From Afipia sp. GAS231 (lineage in GTDB: Bacteria > Pseudomonadota > Alphaproteobacteria > Rhizobiales > Xanthobacteraceae), in contig NZ_LT629703.1 of assembly GCF_900103365.1 (NCBI RefSeq), positions 5,752,501 through 5,816,500 of the forward strand: a stretch of DNA of 64,000 nucleotides, in the 5' to 3' direction. A model generated the notes under the pieces. That model searched no databases. It was not told where the DNA came from and was given only the letters and a program-made list of their open reading frames with translations. Below, in pieces: positions 36,213 through 44,690 of the stretch. How positions within the stretch are numbered: position 1 is the stretch's first letter; the number at the start of each line of letters is the position of its first letter. Both the position numbers and the translations under genes were made by a program.

Positions 36213-36986
36213 ATGAAACTTACCGGTCGCACCATTCTCATCACCGGCGGCTCCGCCGGCATCGGCCTGGCCTTCGCCGTCAAATTCGCCGGCCTCGGCA
36301 ACCAGGTCATCGTCACCGGCCGTCGCCAGGCGGTGCTCGACGAAGTGAAGGCGAAGCACCCTGGTCTCCACACCATCAGGAGTGATGTCGCCGACCCCGC
36401 GCAGATTGCAGCACTTGCATCACGCGTAAAGGCGGAATTCCCCAGGCTCGACGTGCTGGTGAACAATGCCGGCATTTCCCACTACAAGAACCTGAAGGCG
36501 CCGTCATCCGACCTCGCCGGGCTGATGGCGGAGATGAACGTCAATGTCGGCGGTGTGGTTCGCATGACGTCTGCGTTCATCGATATCCTCACCGCCAACA
36601 GGGGCACCCTGATCAACATTTCGTCCGCCCTCGCTTTCGTGCCGCTGCCGTGCATTCCGATCTATTGCGCGACCAAGGCGGCGATCCATTCCTACACCCA
36701 GTCGCTTCGGTTCCAGCTGGAGGAAACCGGCGTGGAGGTCATCGAAATCCTGCCGCCTGCGGTGAAGACCGACATGACGGCAGACCTTCCGGAGGGCGAC
36801 GGCTTCACCCTGATCAATGTGGCTGAATTGGTGAAGCTCTCCTTTGCGTCCCTCAAGGCGGGCGCCGTCGAGATCCTGCCGGGGCAGTCCCGACAGCTCG
36901 CCTTCATGCGCCGCCTCGCGCCCAACTTCATCAATGGTCAGCTCTGGAAGGCCTCCAGGAAGCTGGTGCCGGCCGGGGCCGGGTAA
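36213..36986 (+). CDS. SDR family oxidoreductase (DltE-like)
   Basis: 257-residue short-chain dehydrogenase. TGGSAGIGLAFAVKFA binds NAD(P); NNAGISH, catalytic Ser in NISSALAFV and YCATKAAIHSYTQSLR (YxxxK) are intact. The C-terminal part (VIEILPPAVKTDMTADL) resembles the DltE/YbbO branch. AGAGGA precedes the ATG at 36213. First gene of the SDR-SDR-sigma module: a promoter block nearly identical to that of the next SDR gene lies 80 bases upstream. Expected to be controlled by the sigma factor at 37821. Substrate unknown. Confidence 0.92.
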   Translation: MKLTGRTILITGGSAGIGLAFAVKFAGLGNQVIVTGRRQAVLDEVKAKHPGLHTIRSDVADPAQIAALASRVKAEFPRLDVLVNNAGISHYKNLKAPSSDLAGLMAEMNVNVGGVVRMTSAFIDILTANRGTLINISSALAFVPLPCIPIYCATKAAIHSYTQSLRFQLEETGVEVIEILPPAVKTDMTADLPEGDGFTLINVAELVKLSFASLKAGAVEILPGQSRQLAFMRRLAPNFINGQLWKASRKLVPAGAG

Positions 36987-37006
36987 GCTCTCGCCGTCAC
37001 GGTCTT

Positions 37007-37034
37007 GCGACTCTTTTCGCGCCTCTCAAACGTC
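37007..37034 (+). promoter_or_regulatory. Candidate ECF-SnoaL sigma promoter 2
   Basis: GCGACTC (37007-37013), 17 bases, CGTC (37031-37034), ahead of the second SDR gene and hence of the sigma gene too. CGTC is the known -10 of ECF41-type promoters; the -35 here differs from the TGTCACA I recall for that group. Confidence 0.65.
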
Positions 37035-37065
37035 TTGATTGCAGATGCATCATGGAGCCCCGATC

Positions 37066-37824
37066 ATGGACTTGAAAAATCAAATCGCCGTCGTGACCGG
37101 CGGCAGCCGCGGCCTCGGCCTCGGGCTCGTCGAAGCCCTGGTCGAGCGCGGCGCCAGGGTGACCGTCGTCGCCCGCACGGCCCGCGACCTTGATCGCGTT
37201 TCAAGCCGCCTCGGCGTAGCGACCATCGCCGCCGACGTCACCGACCGCGCGGAGGCCGGACGGATCCTTTCCGCGTTGCGGCCAACGATCCTGGCTCTGA
37301 ACGCCGGCGCGACGCCTGAAATGGCCCCGCTGGTCGAGCAATCCTGGGAGGCGTTCAGCACGACCTGGGACACCGACGTCAAGGCCGGCCTCTACTGGCT
37401 CCAGGCGGCGTTGACGACGCCGCTTCCGCCAGGCAGCCGCGTTCTGGTCGGGTCGAGCGGCGCCGCGGTCAACGGCTCGCCGATGTCCGGCGGATATGCC
37501 GGCGCCAAGCGCATGCTGTGGACCCTGGCGAACTACGCCAACGGCGTGTCGTCCGAAAACAGACTGGGCATCCGCTTCCAGACTGTCGTTCCTTTGCAGA
37601 TGATCGGTGGCACCGGGGTCGGCCAGGCGGGGGCATTGGCCTACAGCGCCAGGGCTGGCGTCACGCCCGAGCAATTCCTGTCCCGGTTTGGTGCGCCAAT
37701 GCCGCCGCGTCAGTTTGGCGAACATGTCGTTACGCTGTTGTCGGATCCACAGTTTGAAGGCGGCCGCGCCTTCGGCTTAAAGGGAGACAGCGGGATATCG
37801 GTCCTCGAAGGGGAGGCTGCTTGA
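37066..37824 (+). CDS. SDR family oxidoreductase, coupled to ECF sigma gene
   Basis: 252 residues. Rossmann motif VVTGGSRGLGLGLVEAL, LALNAGATP, VGSSGAAVNG (Ser) and YAGAKRM (YxxxK) are present, so the catalytic set is intact. The central part is atypical for SDRs. GGAG precedes the ATG at 37066. Its stop (TGA, 37822-37824) overlaps the TTG start of the sigma gene as TTGA, implying coupled translation. Together with the gene at 36213 it makes a two-enzyme set adjacent to the sigma factor, as seen around ECF41 loci. Substrate unknown. Confidence 0.88.
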   Translation: MDLKNQIAVVTGGSRGLGLGLVEALVERGARVTVVARTARDLDRVSSRLGVATIAADVTDRAEAGRILSALRPTILALNAGATPEMAPLVEQSWEAFSTTWDTDVKAGLYWLQAALTTPLPPGSRVLVGSSGAAVNGSPMSGGYAGAKRMLWTLANYANGVSSENRLGIRFQTVVPLQMIGGTGVGQAGALAYSARAGVTPEQFLSRFGAPMPPRQFGEHVVTLLSDPQFEGGRAFGLKGDSGISVLEGEAA

Positions 37825-38747
37825 GCGATCCAACGTCGATGCCATCCGAGGCCCGGACCCGGCTTCTTGCCATCATGGCCGAGGTGCGCCCTGAGCTTCA
37901 CCGCTATTGCGCGCGACTGGCGGGGTCGGTCTTCGATGGCGACGATATCGTGCAGGACGTTCTGCTCCGCGCCCTCGTTGCAATCGACGGTCTCGAAGCC
38001 GGGACGCCGCTGCGGCCGTGGCTGTTCCGGATTGCCCACAACCGTGCGCTCGATTACCTCAGGAGCCGGGCCGTGAGAAAGGGCGAGCCGATTGAAGCGG
38101 CGGCTGAAGTCGCGGACGACCTGACCCCGGATCCGGCCGAGGCGCTGGAGCGACAGCAGGCCGTCAACACCGCGCTCTCGCGTTTCACCGAGTTGCCGAT
38201 CGTCCAGCGCAGCGTGATCATCCTCAAGGATGTGCTCGGGCACTCACTCGAGGAGATATCTGTCCTGCTCGACCTCGGCGTCAATGCCGTGAAGGCAGCG
38301 CTGAGCCGCGGCCGATCCCGATTGCGAGAAATAAACGCCAAGCCAATCGAGCCACGCCTGGTGAAGCCCGCATCGGCAGCAGCCGAGCGGTTTGCCTCGC
38401 TGTTCAACCGGCGCGACTGGGACGCCCTGCGGTCACTGCTGGCCGAAGATGTTCATCTGACGCAGATTTCGCATCCCGATCGGAAGGGACGTGCCGAGGT
38501 CAGCCTGTTCTTCACGATCTACGCTTCGACCCCGGAGTTTCGCCTCGTGCCCGCTTATCTCGATGGCGGCCGTGGCGACGAAGTCATCGCCGTTTTCGCG
38601 CCTGCCGACGCCGAACAGCCCACCTATCTGATGCGGGTCGAATGGCGCGGTTCGCAAATCGTCCGGATTCGCGACTTTCGCTATGCGAGGTATATTCTGG
38701 ACGGCGCCGATCTGGTCTTTGCGGAGCAGGGACGGCAGTCGGGCTGA
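37821..38747 (+). CDS. ECF sigma factor with SnoaL-like C-terminal domain (ECF41-like)
   Basis: 308 residues. Sigma region 2 (RYCARLAGSVFDGDDIVQDVL, PWLFRIAHNRALDYLR), region 4 (VQRSVIILKDVLGHSLEEIS, GVNAVKAALSRGRSRL), then about 110 residues with the SnoaL/NTF2-like plan (FASLFNRRDWDALRSLLAED, RKGRAEVSLFFTI, VIAVFAPADAEQPTYLMRVE, IVRIRDFRYARYIL). In ECF41-type factors this fused domain replaces an anti-sigma protein. I do not see the NPDKL motif of classical ECF41, so this may be a neighbouring group. The TTG at 37821 with GGGGAGG four bases before it overlaps the SDR stop; ATG 37839 is an alternative. Confidence 0.93.
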   Translation: MSDPTSMPSEARTRLLAIMAEVRPELHRYCARLAGSVFDGDDIVQDVLLRALVAIDGLEAGTPLRPWLFRIAHNRALDYLRSRAVRKGEPIEAAAEVADDLTPDPAEALERQQAVNTALSRFTELPIVQRSVIILKDVLGHSLEEISVLLDLGVNAVKAALSRGRSRLREINAKPIEPRLVKPASAAAERFASLFNRRDWDALRSLLAEDVHLTQISHPDRKGRAEVSLFFTIYASTPEFRLVPAYLDGGRGDEVIAVFAPADAEQPTYLMRVEWRGSQIVRIRDFRYARYILDGADLVFAEQGRQSG

Positions 38748-38750
38748 GCG

Positions 38751-39056
38751 TCATTCCTCCGGCTCGGTGGTGAACAGCAGCGGATAGCCCTTGGCGCGGC
38801 CGGCGTCGGTGGCGCGCGTCGCCTTGGTCTCGGCGACGTCCTTGGTGAAGACCGCGACCACGCAGACGCCGCGCTGATGCGCGGTGATCATGACCTTGTG
38901 AGCCTGGTCCTCGGTCATGTGGAATTCGGCCTTCAGCACCGTGACGACGAATTCGCGCGGCGTGAAGTCGTCGTTGACGAGGATGACCTTGTGCAGGCGC
39001 GGCCGCTCGGTCTTGGTCTTGACCTTCGTCTTTGGCTTGGCGACGGTATCGATCAT
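38751..39056 (-). CDS. clpS: ATP-dependent Clp protease adaptor ClpS
   Basis: 101 residues. ClpS core is complete: HKVILVNDDFTPREFVVTVL, FHMTEDQAHKVMITAH and GVCVVAVFTKDVAETK. It binds N-degron substrates and passes them to ClpA. The N-terminal extension (MIDTVAKPKTKVKTKTERP) is Lys-rich. It is not next to clpA here, which in rhizobia often marks the second ClpS copy, an inference. Its stop lies only 3 bases from the stop of the ECF-SnoaL gene, so the two transcripts converge and must overlap. Confidence 0.95.
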   Translation of the reverse strand: MIDTVAKPKTKVKTKTERPRLHKVILVNDDFTPREFVVTVLKAEFHMTEDQAHKVMITAHQRGVCVVAVFTKDVAETKATRATDAGRAKGYPLLFTTEPEE

Positions 39057-39149
39057 TCCAGCAGATACCCCTAACGACGTCTGACATGGTCCAGCCGGGC
39101 CAGAATACCCCGTCTCGGGCCGTGACGAAACCGGTCGTGCAGACGGGTT

Positions 39150-40028
39150 CTACGGTAGTGCCGGCACGGTTCGCAGATAGGCGACGATATCGGCCAGATC
39201 GGAGCTTGTGAGGCTGGCATAGTAACCATAGGCCATCGGCGGCTTCAGCGGCCGGCCGTCGCGCGCGACGCCATGGGTGACGGCGTGGACGATCTCCGCA
39301 TCGGTCCAGCTGCCGATGCCGGCGGTCGGATGCGCCGTGATGTTGGGGATGATGGTTGGCGGCGTTCCCTCCGGCGATCCGTCGCGCGGCGGGAACACGC
39401 GGCCGCCGCCGCCGAGGCCGCCTCTGAAATCGGAGACGCCGCGCGACCAGGCCGAGTGGCATTCCATGCAATGGCCGATGGTGACGAGATAGGCGCCGCG
39501 CTTCAGTGGATTGGCCAGGTCAGCCTTGTTGAATCCGGCATCGGCGTCGGGATAGGGATCGCGGCGCACCGGGGCCTTGTAGACGGGATCGGCAACCTGG
39601 TTCCGGATCGCCTTGACGGTGCGCAGGTAAGCGACGACGGCGTCGAGATCATCCGGCAGCAGCGCCTTGTAGAAGTTCGCCGGCATGATCGCCGCCAGCG
39701 GCACGCTGGCGAGGTGGCCGTGATCGGGCCGCATGCCCTCGACCAGCGCGCGCTTGATCTCGGCGTCGCTCCAGCTTCCGATTCCGGTCTCGATGTCCTG
39801 GGTGATATTCGCAGCGGTGGCGATGAAGGGCGGGGTGTTGAAGGTGAGTCCGCCCGAGAAGGCCTTGTCGGAGATCAGCCTGCCGCCGGCGTCGCGCGGC
39901 GAGTGGCAGTTGCCGCAGGCCATGATCGAGTTGACGAGATAGGCGCCGCGCTCGACCGGTGTTTCCGCAGTGGCGCCATTCGAGGCCGCCAGCAACATTG
40001 CGGCGGCTACGATACCTGTTCGAAGCAT
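39150..40028 (-). CDS. Di-haem c-type cytochrome
   Basis: 292 residues. Signal peptide (MLRTGIVAAAMLLAAS, cleavage after NGATA) and two cytochrome c domains, with CxxCH sites in ACGNCHSPRDAGG and HCMECHSAW, and axial Met candidates in GMRPDHG/ASVPLA and YKALL segments. Pattern matches the cytochrome subunit of membrane alcohol/aldehyde dehydrogenases and similar periplasmic electron carriers. GGAGGAA precedes the ATG at 40028. No dehydrogenase subunit is adjacent; the GMC oxidoreductase at 33057 is too distant to pair on this evidence. Confidence 0.92.
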   Translation of the reverse strand: MLRTGIVAAAMLLAASNGATAETPVERGAYLVNSIMACGNCHSPRDAGGRLISDKAFSGGLTFNTPPFIATAANITQDIETGIGSWSDAEIKRALVEGMRPDHGHLASVPLAAIMPANFYKALLPDDLDAVVAYLRTVKAIRNQVADPVYKAPVRRDPYPDADAGFNKADLANPLKRGAYLVTIGHCMECHSAWSRGVSDFRGGLGGGGRVFPPRDGSPEGTPPTIIPNITAHPTAGIGSWTDAEIVHAVTHGVARDGRPLKPPMAYGYYASLTSSDLADIVAYLRTVPALP

Positions 40029-40207
40029 AATGTTCCTCCAGCCCGTACCGATCTATCGCAGGCGAATCGAGACTCGGCAATCTTTGGCGAAACCCGGGCA
40101 GCCGCGGACAATTCGGGCGCACCGTTTTGTGAAGGATGGATGAACTCAGCGCTTTGCGCGGGCGCCTTTGCGTGTCACGATTGCCGCCAGTCGACGGGAG
40201 GGCAGCG

Positions 40208-41074
40208 ATGCGCTGGTATGTCTCGATCGGGGCCGTGCTTGTGGCAGGCGTTCTCGCCAGCGGCGACGTCGCGGGGGTTGCCGCGCCGAGCCGGCAGAAC
40301 CAAATTCCAATGTCCGGCCGCCAGTCCGCCGACAAGGAAGCCACGCCGTCGGTCGACGTCGAATTGATTCTTGCCGTCGACGTCTCCTATTCGATGGACA
40401 TGGACGAACTTGCGATCCAGCGTGAGGGCTACGCCCAGGCGATTATCTCAAAAGAATTTTTGCAGGCGCTGAAGAGCGGCCCGAACGGCAAGATCGCGGT
40501 GACCTATTTCGAGTGGGCGGCTTCCAGCGATCAGAAGATCATCATCCCCTGGCGGGTGATCGACGGTCCCGAAACCGCCGACGCGGTCGCCAACGAGATC
40601 ATGAAGACTCCGATCCGCCGGGCGTCGCGCACTTCGATCTCCGGCGCGATCAATTTCGCCATGCCGCTGTTCGACGAGAACCCGTATCGCGGCCTGCGCC
40701 GCGTGATCGATATTTCCGGCGACGGCCCCAACAACAACGGCGGCCCCGTGGTGGTTGCCCGCGATGCCGCGATCGAGAAGGGGATCGTCATCAACGGCCT
40801 GCCGATCATGGTCAAGGAACCGTCCTATTCCACCATGGACATCGACAACCTCGATTTCTACTACGAGGATTGCGTCATCGGCGGCCCGGGCGCCTTCGTG
40901 GTCGCGATCAAGGACCGCGAAAAATTCAAGGAAGCGATCCGCACCAAGCTGCTGCTCGAAGTCGCCGGCCGCACCCCGGAACTTCAGGTCGTCCCCGCCG
41001 CCGCCATGGCCAAGGAACCGCGCGTCAGTTGCCTGATCGGCGAGAAGATCTGGCAGGACCGGTGGGGAAGGTGA
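40208..41074 (+). CDS. DUF1194 (von Willebrand A-like) exported protein
   Basis: 288 residues with a signal sequence (WYVSIGAVLVAGVLASGDVAG) and one VWA-like domain. The metal-site motif is present as DVSYSMDMDE (DxSxS-like) in VDVELILAVDVSYSM, followed by REGYAQAI, TYFEWAA, RTSISGAINFA and VIDISGDGPNNNGG. The last fits DUF1194 proteins of rhizobia. GGGAGGG lies just before the ATG at 40208, better than the longer in-frame start. Probably a periplasmic protein-binding domain. Divergent from the cytochrome gene; role unknown. Confidence 0.9.
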   Translation: MRWYVSIGAVLVAGVLASGDVAGVAAPSRQNQIPMSGRQSADKEATPSVDVELILAVDVSYSMDMDELAIQREGYAQAIISKEFLQALKSGPNGKIAVTYFEWAASSDQKIIIPWRVIDGPETADAVANEIMKTPIRRASRTSISGAINFAMPLFDENPYRGLRRVIDISGDGPNNNGGPVVVARDAAIEKGIVINGLPIMVKEPSYSTMDIDNLDFYYEDCVIGGPGAFVVAIKDREKFKEAIRTKLLLEVAGRTPELQVVPAAAMAKEPRVSCLIGEKIWQDRWGR

Positions 41075-41132
41075 TTGCCCAATCGAGAGGATAAACGCAT
41101 TTGTGGCACGTTGCGCCTTGGGGCGTAATCGC

Positions 41133-42443
41133 TCAATGCGGATTTTCGAGGCTGAACAGTTCCGCCTGTTCGTCATAGGCGAATAGTTCCGCATACCGCC
41201 CCCACGAGACGATGGTCTTGAGGGTTTCGTCGGCATAGTCCTCCGACATATAGTCCTCAAGTTCGTTGCGGAAGCGCGCGGCCGGCGCGGAGTGCGACGG
41301 CCGTTCGTCGAGGACGCGGCGGATCAGGCCAATCACCGGGACATAGTTGATGAGGTGTTCCGCGAACAGTCTTTTCCGGGCGTCTGTCTCAAGATGAGCA
41401 AAGCGCTTTCCGGCATCCGTCAGCATCAGATCGCCCTCGCTCAGCTGTGCGAAGCGCAATAGTTGTAGGGCCTCACCGAGGTGAAATATCTCATCCGCTT
41501 CGAGTTGCAGATGGGCGGCGAGGACGGGCAAATCGGCGTGCGCGTCATAGGGCGGCCCTGCAAGAGTCTCGATCAGGCCGGAAAGGACATTGGACGAGAC
41601 ATGGTTGAGGATCATGCCGACGCCGGTGCCGGGAATGCCCTCGACCGCCGGCGTACGCACATCAACGCGCTGGGTCATGCGGGCATAGATGCTGTCGACG
41701 AGCTGCCGGAATGTCGGATCAAGCCGGTTGCGCGGGTGCGGCAGCTCGACCTTGATCTCGGCAGCGACACGGCCGGGATTGGAGGAAAACACCAGGATGC
41801 GGTCGCACATCAACACCGCTTCCTCGATGTTGTGCGTCACCATCAGCACCGACTTGATCGGCAACCGGCCTTCGATCCAGAGATCGATCAGGTCGGTTCG
41901 CAGGGTTTCGGCCGTCAGCACGTCGAGGGCGGAAAACGGCTCGTCCATCAGCAGCAGGTCCGGATGAACCACCAGCGCCCGCGCAAATCCGACGCGCTGG
42001 CGCATGCCGCCTGACAATTCCTTGGGGTAGGCGGACTCGAAGCCGTCGAGGCCGATCAGGTCGATCGCCGCGAGCGCGCGGGTGCGGCGCTCCGTGCTGT
42101 CGATTCCCAGTGCTTCCAGACCCAGTTCGACGTTTTGCAAAACCGTCAGCCACGGGAACAGCGCAAACGACTGAAACACCATGGCGACACCGTTCGGAGG
42201 CCCCTTGATTGTCTCGCCGCGGCATTTCGCGTCGCCCGAGGACGGTGCGATAAGTCCGGCGATGATGCGCAACAAGGTCGACTTGCCGGATCCGGACCGG
42301 CCGAGAAGGCCGACGATCTCGCCTGCGCGGATCGAAAGGTCGACCTTTTCGAGCACCAGCAATTCCTCGCCGCTGCCTTTCGGAAACGACCGGCAGACGC
42401 CGTGGATGTCGAGCAGAGTTGGCTGTTGGAGTTGATCGAGCAT
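41133..42443 (-). CDS. ABC transporter ATP-binding protein with AAA-associated C-terminal domain
   Basis: 436 residues. Residues 1-250: nitrate/sulfonate/taurine-type ATPase with Walker A (GLLGRSGSGKSTLLR), Q-loop, signature LSGGMRQRVGFARAL and Walker B (LLLMDEPFSALD). Residues about 280-430: AAA-associated domain typical of COG4754 proteins (LADAGKRF-like TDAGKRFAHLETDARKRLF). AGGAGA before the ATG at 42443; a longer start at 42491 would overlap the permease 3' end. Second gene of an operon with the fused permease, 13 bases apart. Ion imported unknown. Confidence 0.92.
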   Translation of the reverse strand: MLDQLQQPTLLDIHGVCRSFPKGSGEELLVLEKVDLSIRAGEIVGLLGRSGSGKSTLLRIIAGLIAPSSGDAKCRGETIKGPPNGVAMVFQSFALFPWLTVLQNVELGLEALGIDSTERRTRALAAIDLIGLDGFESAYPKELSGGMRQRVGFARALVVHPDLLLMDEPFSALDVLTAETLRTDLIDLWIEGRLPIKSVLMVTHNIEEAVLMCDRILVFSSNPGRVAAEIKVELPHPRNRLDPTFRQLVDSIYARMTQRVDVRTPAVEGIPGTGVGMILNHVSSNVLSGLIETLAGPPYDAHADLPVLAAHLQLEADEIFHLGEALQLLRFAQLSEGDLMLTDAGKRFAHLETDARKRLFAEHLINYVPVIGLIRRVLDERPSHSAPAARFRNELEDYMSEDYADETLKTIVSWGRYAELFAYDEQAELFSLENPH

Positions 42444-42456
42444 AGGTTTCTCCTGA

Positions 42457-44193
42457 TCAGCCGAGACGAAGGCGGCGTTCGCCGAAGGCATAGAGCGGCC
42501 GCCAGAGCAGCCGGTTGAAGAGCGTCACCAGCACGCACATGATGGCGATGCCGAGCACGACGCGGGGGAAGTCGCCGGCTTCGGTCGCGGTCGCGATATA
42601 GGCACCAAGACCTGCGGCGGTCAGATGGGTGTCGCCCCAGCTTGCGACCTCCGCGACGATGGAGGCATTCCATGATCCGCCCGAAGCGGTGATTGCTCCC
42701 GTGACATAGTATGGAAAAATGCCCGGCAGGATGACTTTTATCCACCAGCGCCATCCCTTGAGATGGAAGCTGCCGGCAGCTTCTTTCAGGTCGGTCGGGA
42801 AGGCGCTCGCACCGGCGATAACATTGAACAGGATATACCACTGGGTGCCCAGGATCATCAGCGGGCTGAGCCAGACATTCGCGTTCAGGCCATAACGGAC
42901 GATAATCACCACGAACACCGGAAAGGCGAGGTTGGCGGGAAACGCGGCCAGGAACTGCGCGAGCGGCTGGATTCGTTCGGCCACCTTTGGCCGAAGTCCG
43001 ATCCAGACCCCGACCGGTACCCATATCAGGGTCGCCAGCGCAATCAGCACGATGACGCGCGCCAGCGTAATGAAACCGTATCCAACTGCGCTGAAGATAT
43101 CCGACGGGCCCAAGGTCGCCGAGAGATATGCATAGACCCTCCAGGCGGCATAGCCGGTACTGGCGATGATCAATGCGAGCCAGACAGCATCGACAATGCG
43201 GGACGGCTGATCGCTTCGTCGCGCTACCATTCGGAGCCGGCTTGGAAACGCCATATGAAAATTCGAGATGGCTCTGGTCAGGGCCGCGAACGGATAGGTC
43301 AGAGCCCGCAAGGCCCGCGTGCGACGGAATAGACCGAGCATCCAGGATGTCGGTGCGGTCGCCGATGCGGTCTGCTCGAAGCGGAATTTGTCGGCCCATG
43401 CCACTACGGGGCGAAACAGCAATTGGTCATAGGCGACAATGACCAGAAGCATCGCCAGGATTGCATAGCCGATCGCAGGCAGGTTCTGCTGTTGAATACC
43501 CAATGCGACGTAGGAGCCGATGCCGGGCAACGTGACCGTGGTATTGCCGACGGTGATGGCCTCCGACGCTACCACGAAGAACCAGCCGCCTGACATCGAC
43601 ATCATCGTATTCCAGATCAGCCCCGGCATCGCAAACGGTACGTCGAGTCGCCAAAACCGCTGCCAGCCGCTGAGGTGGAAGCTTTGAGCCGCTTCCTCCA
43701 GGTCCTTCGGAACGTTGCGCATCGACTGGTACATGCTGAACGTCATGTTCCAGGCCTGGCTGGTGAAGATGGCGAACACGCAGGCAAGTTCGGCGCCGAA
43801 CACCTGGCCCGGGAAGAGATTCAGGAAGAAAACGACCGTGAAGGTGAGGAAGCCGAGGATCGGCACCGACTGCAGGATGTCGAGCAGCGGAACCAGCACC
43901 ATCTCGGCGCGCCGGCTTTTGGCAGCAAGGGCCGCATAGGTGAAGGTGAACACGATCGAGCAGATGATGGCGAGCAGCATCCGCATGGTCGTTCGCAACG
44001 CGTAACCCGGCAGATTCGCGGGATCGAGCGATACCGGCGTGACGTCGAGTGCCGACAAGGGAAGGGTGGTTTGCTCGCCGCCGTAGACGATCAGCACCAT
44101 GGCGCCGATCACGAGGATCAGCGCAACGGCGTCCCAGATGTTGGGCCGCAGCGCCTGCCCCAATCTCGGCGTCAGAAGTTCTTGCAGAGTCAT
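42457..44193 (-). CDS. ABC transporter permease, duplicated and fused (anion/nitrate type)
   Basis: 578 residues made of two tandem binding-protein-dependent permease domains, each with about six helices and an EAA-like loop (DLEEAAQSFHLSGWQRFWRL in the first half, DLKEAAGSFHLKGWRWWIKV in the second). The two halves are clearly homologous, so one polypeptide can supply both membrane subunits. This is the COG4986 duplicated permease layout. First gene of the operon, with the ATPase downstream. No periplasmic binding protein gene follows within the window. Substrate unknown; family includes nitrate and other anions. Confidence 0.92.
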   Translation of the reverse strand: MTLQELLTPRLGQALRPNIWDAVALILVIGAMVLIVYGGEQTTLPLSALDVTPVSLDPANLPGYALRTTMRMLLAIICSIVFTFTYAALAAKSRRAEMVLVPLLDILQSVPILGFLTFTVVFFLNLFPGQVFGAELACVFAIFTSQAWNMTFSMYQSMRNVPKDLEEAAQSFHLSGWQRFWRLDVPFAMPGLIWNTMMSMSGGWFFVVASEAITVGNTTVTLPGIGSYVALGIQQQNLPAIGYAILAMLLVIVAYDQLLFRPVVAWADKFRFEQTASATAPTSWMLGLFRRTRALRALTYPFAALTRAISNFHMAFPSRLRMVARRSDQPSRIVDAVWLALIIASTGYAAWRVYAYLSATLGPSDIFSAVGYGFITLARVIVLIALATLIWVPVGVWIGLRPKVAERIQPLAQFLAAFPANLAFPVFVVIIVRYGLNANVWLSPLMILGTQWYILFNVIAGASAFPTDLKEAAGSFHLKGWRWWIKVILPGIFPYYVTGAITASGGSWNASIVAEVASWGDTHLTAAGLGAYIATATEAGDFPRVVLGIAIMCVLVTLFNRLLWRPLYAFGERRLRLG

Positions 44194-44540
44194 CGCTGCC
44201 GCCTTGTCTGGAATTCGCCGTGCAGGCGGGCTGAGAAAATGGAAACGGGTCCACGGTCGGCGTTATAGGCGGGATTTGCAATGAGTTGATAATCCGCCGT
44301 GGCGTTCACTGTGAAAATCCTGCTCGTCCTGTTGTCGCTTTCGGCGGTGGCCCAGAGCCAACCATGCTCCAAACCGCTCCAGCACCCGCGTTCCCGATAG
44401 GACGGTTCGAAGACCGTTGTGTGAAATCCTGCGCTGCTGGTGCAGGTTCATTGCGCAATGCAAGGTGAGGCTCGCGAACCGAAGAATGCCGATGGCGGCC
44501 CATCGTCTCGCGCTTTCCAAGGCGACCCCCATCCTTGTTC
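44194..44540. other. Intergenic region upstream of the ABC operon
   Basis: 347 bases. Short frames on both strands lack ribosome sites and show no family pattern. It must contain the promoter of the ABC permease gene. No repeat, hairpin or RNA gene recognised. Confidence 0.5.
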
Positions 44541-44654
44541 TCACGGCGATATCCAGAAAATTGCAGTGAAGATTGCGGCGCAGGAAAGCAGCGTCACCAG
44601 CACGAACGCGAGCAGCCGATGAGCCAATTGCCTTTGCCGGTAGTGATGAGGCAC
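44541..44654 (-). CDS. Small single-pass membrane protein (37 aa, GTG start)
   Basis: Minus strand, GTG at 44654 to TGA at 44541. The peptide has a strongly basic, His/Gln/Arg-rich head (HHYRQRQLAHR) and one hydrophobic helix (LLAFVLVTLLSCAAIFTAIF), ending WISP. GGAGGGG stands about 7 bases upstream. It lies 36 bases after the small gene at 44691 on the same strand, so the two may form a mini-operon. Existence is inferred from ribosome site and membrane-protein design; function unknown. Confidence 0.55.
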   Translation of the reverse strand: MPHHYRQRQLAHRLLAFVLVTLLSCAAIFTAIFWISP

Positions 44655-44690
44655 CGATCACCCCTCCAGGTGCATTGTCGGGTTCGACGA

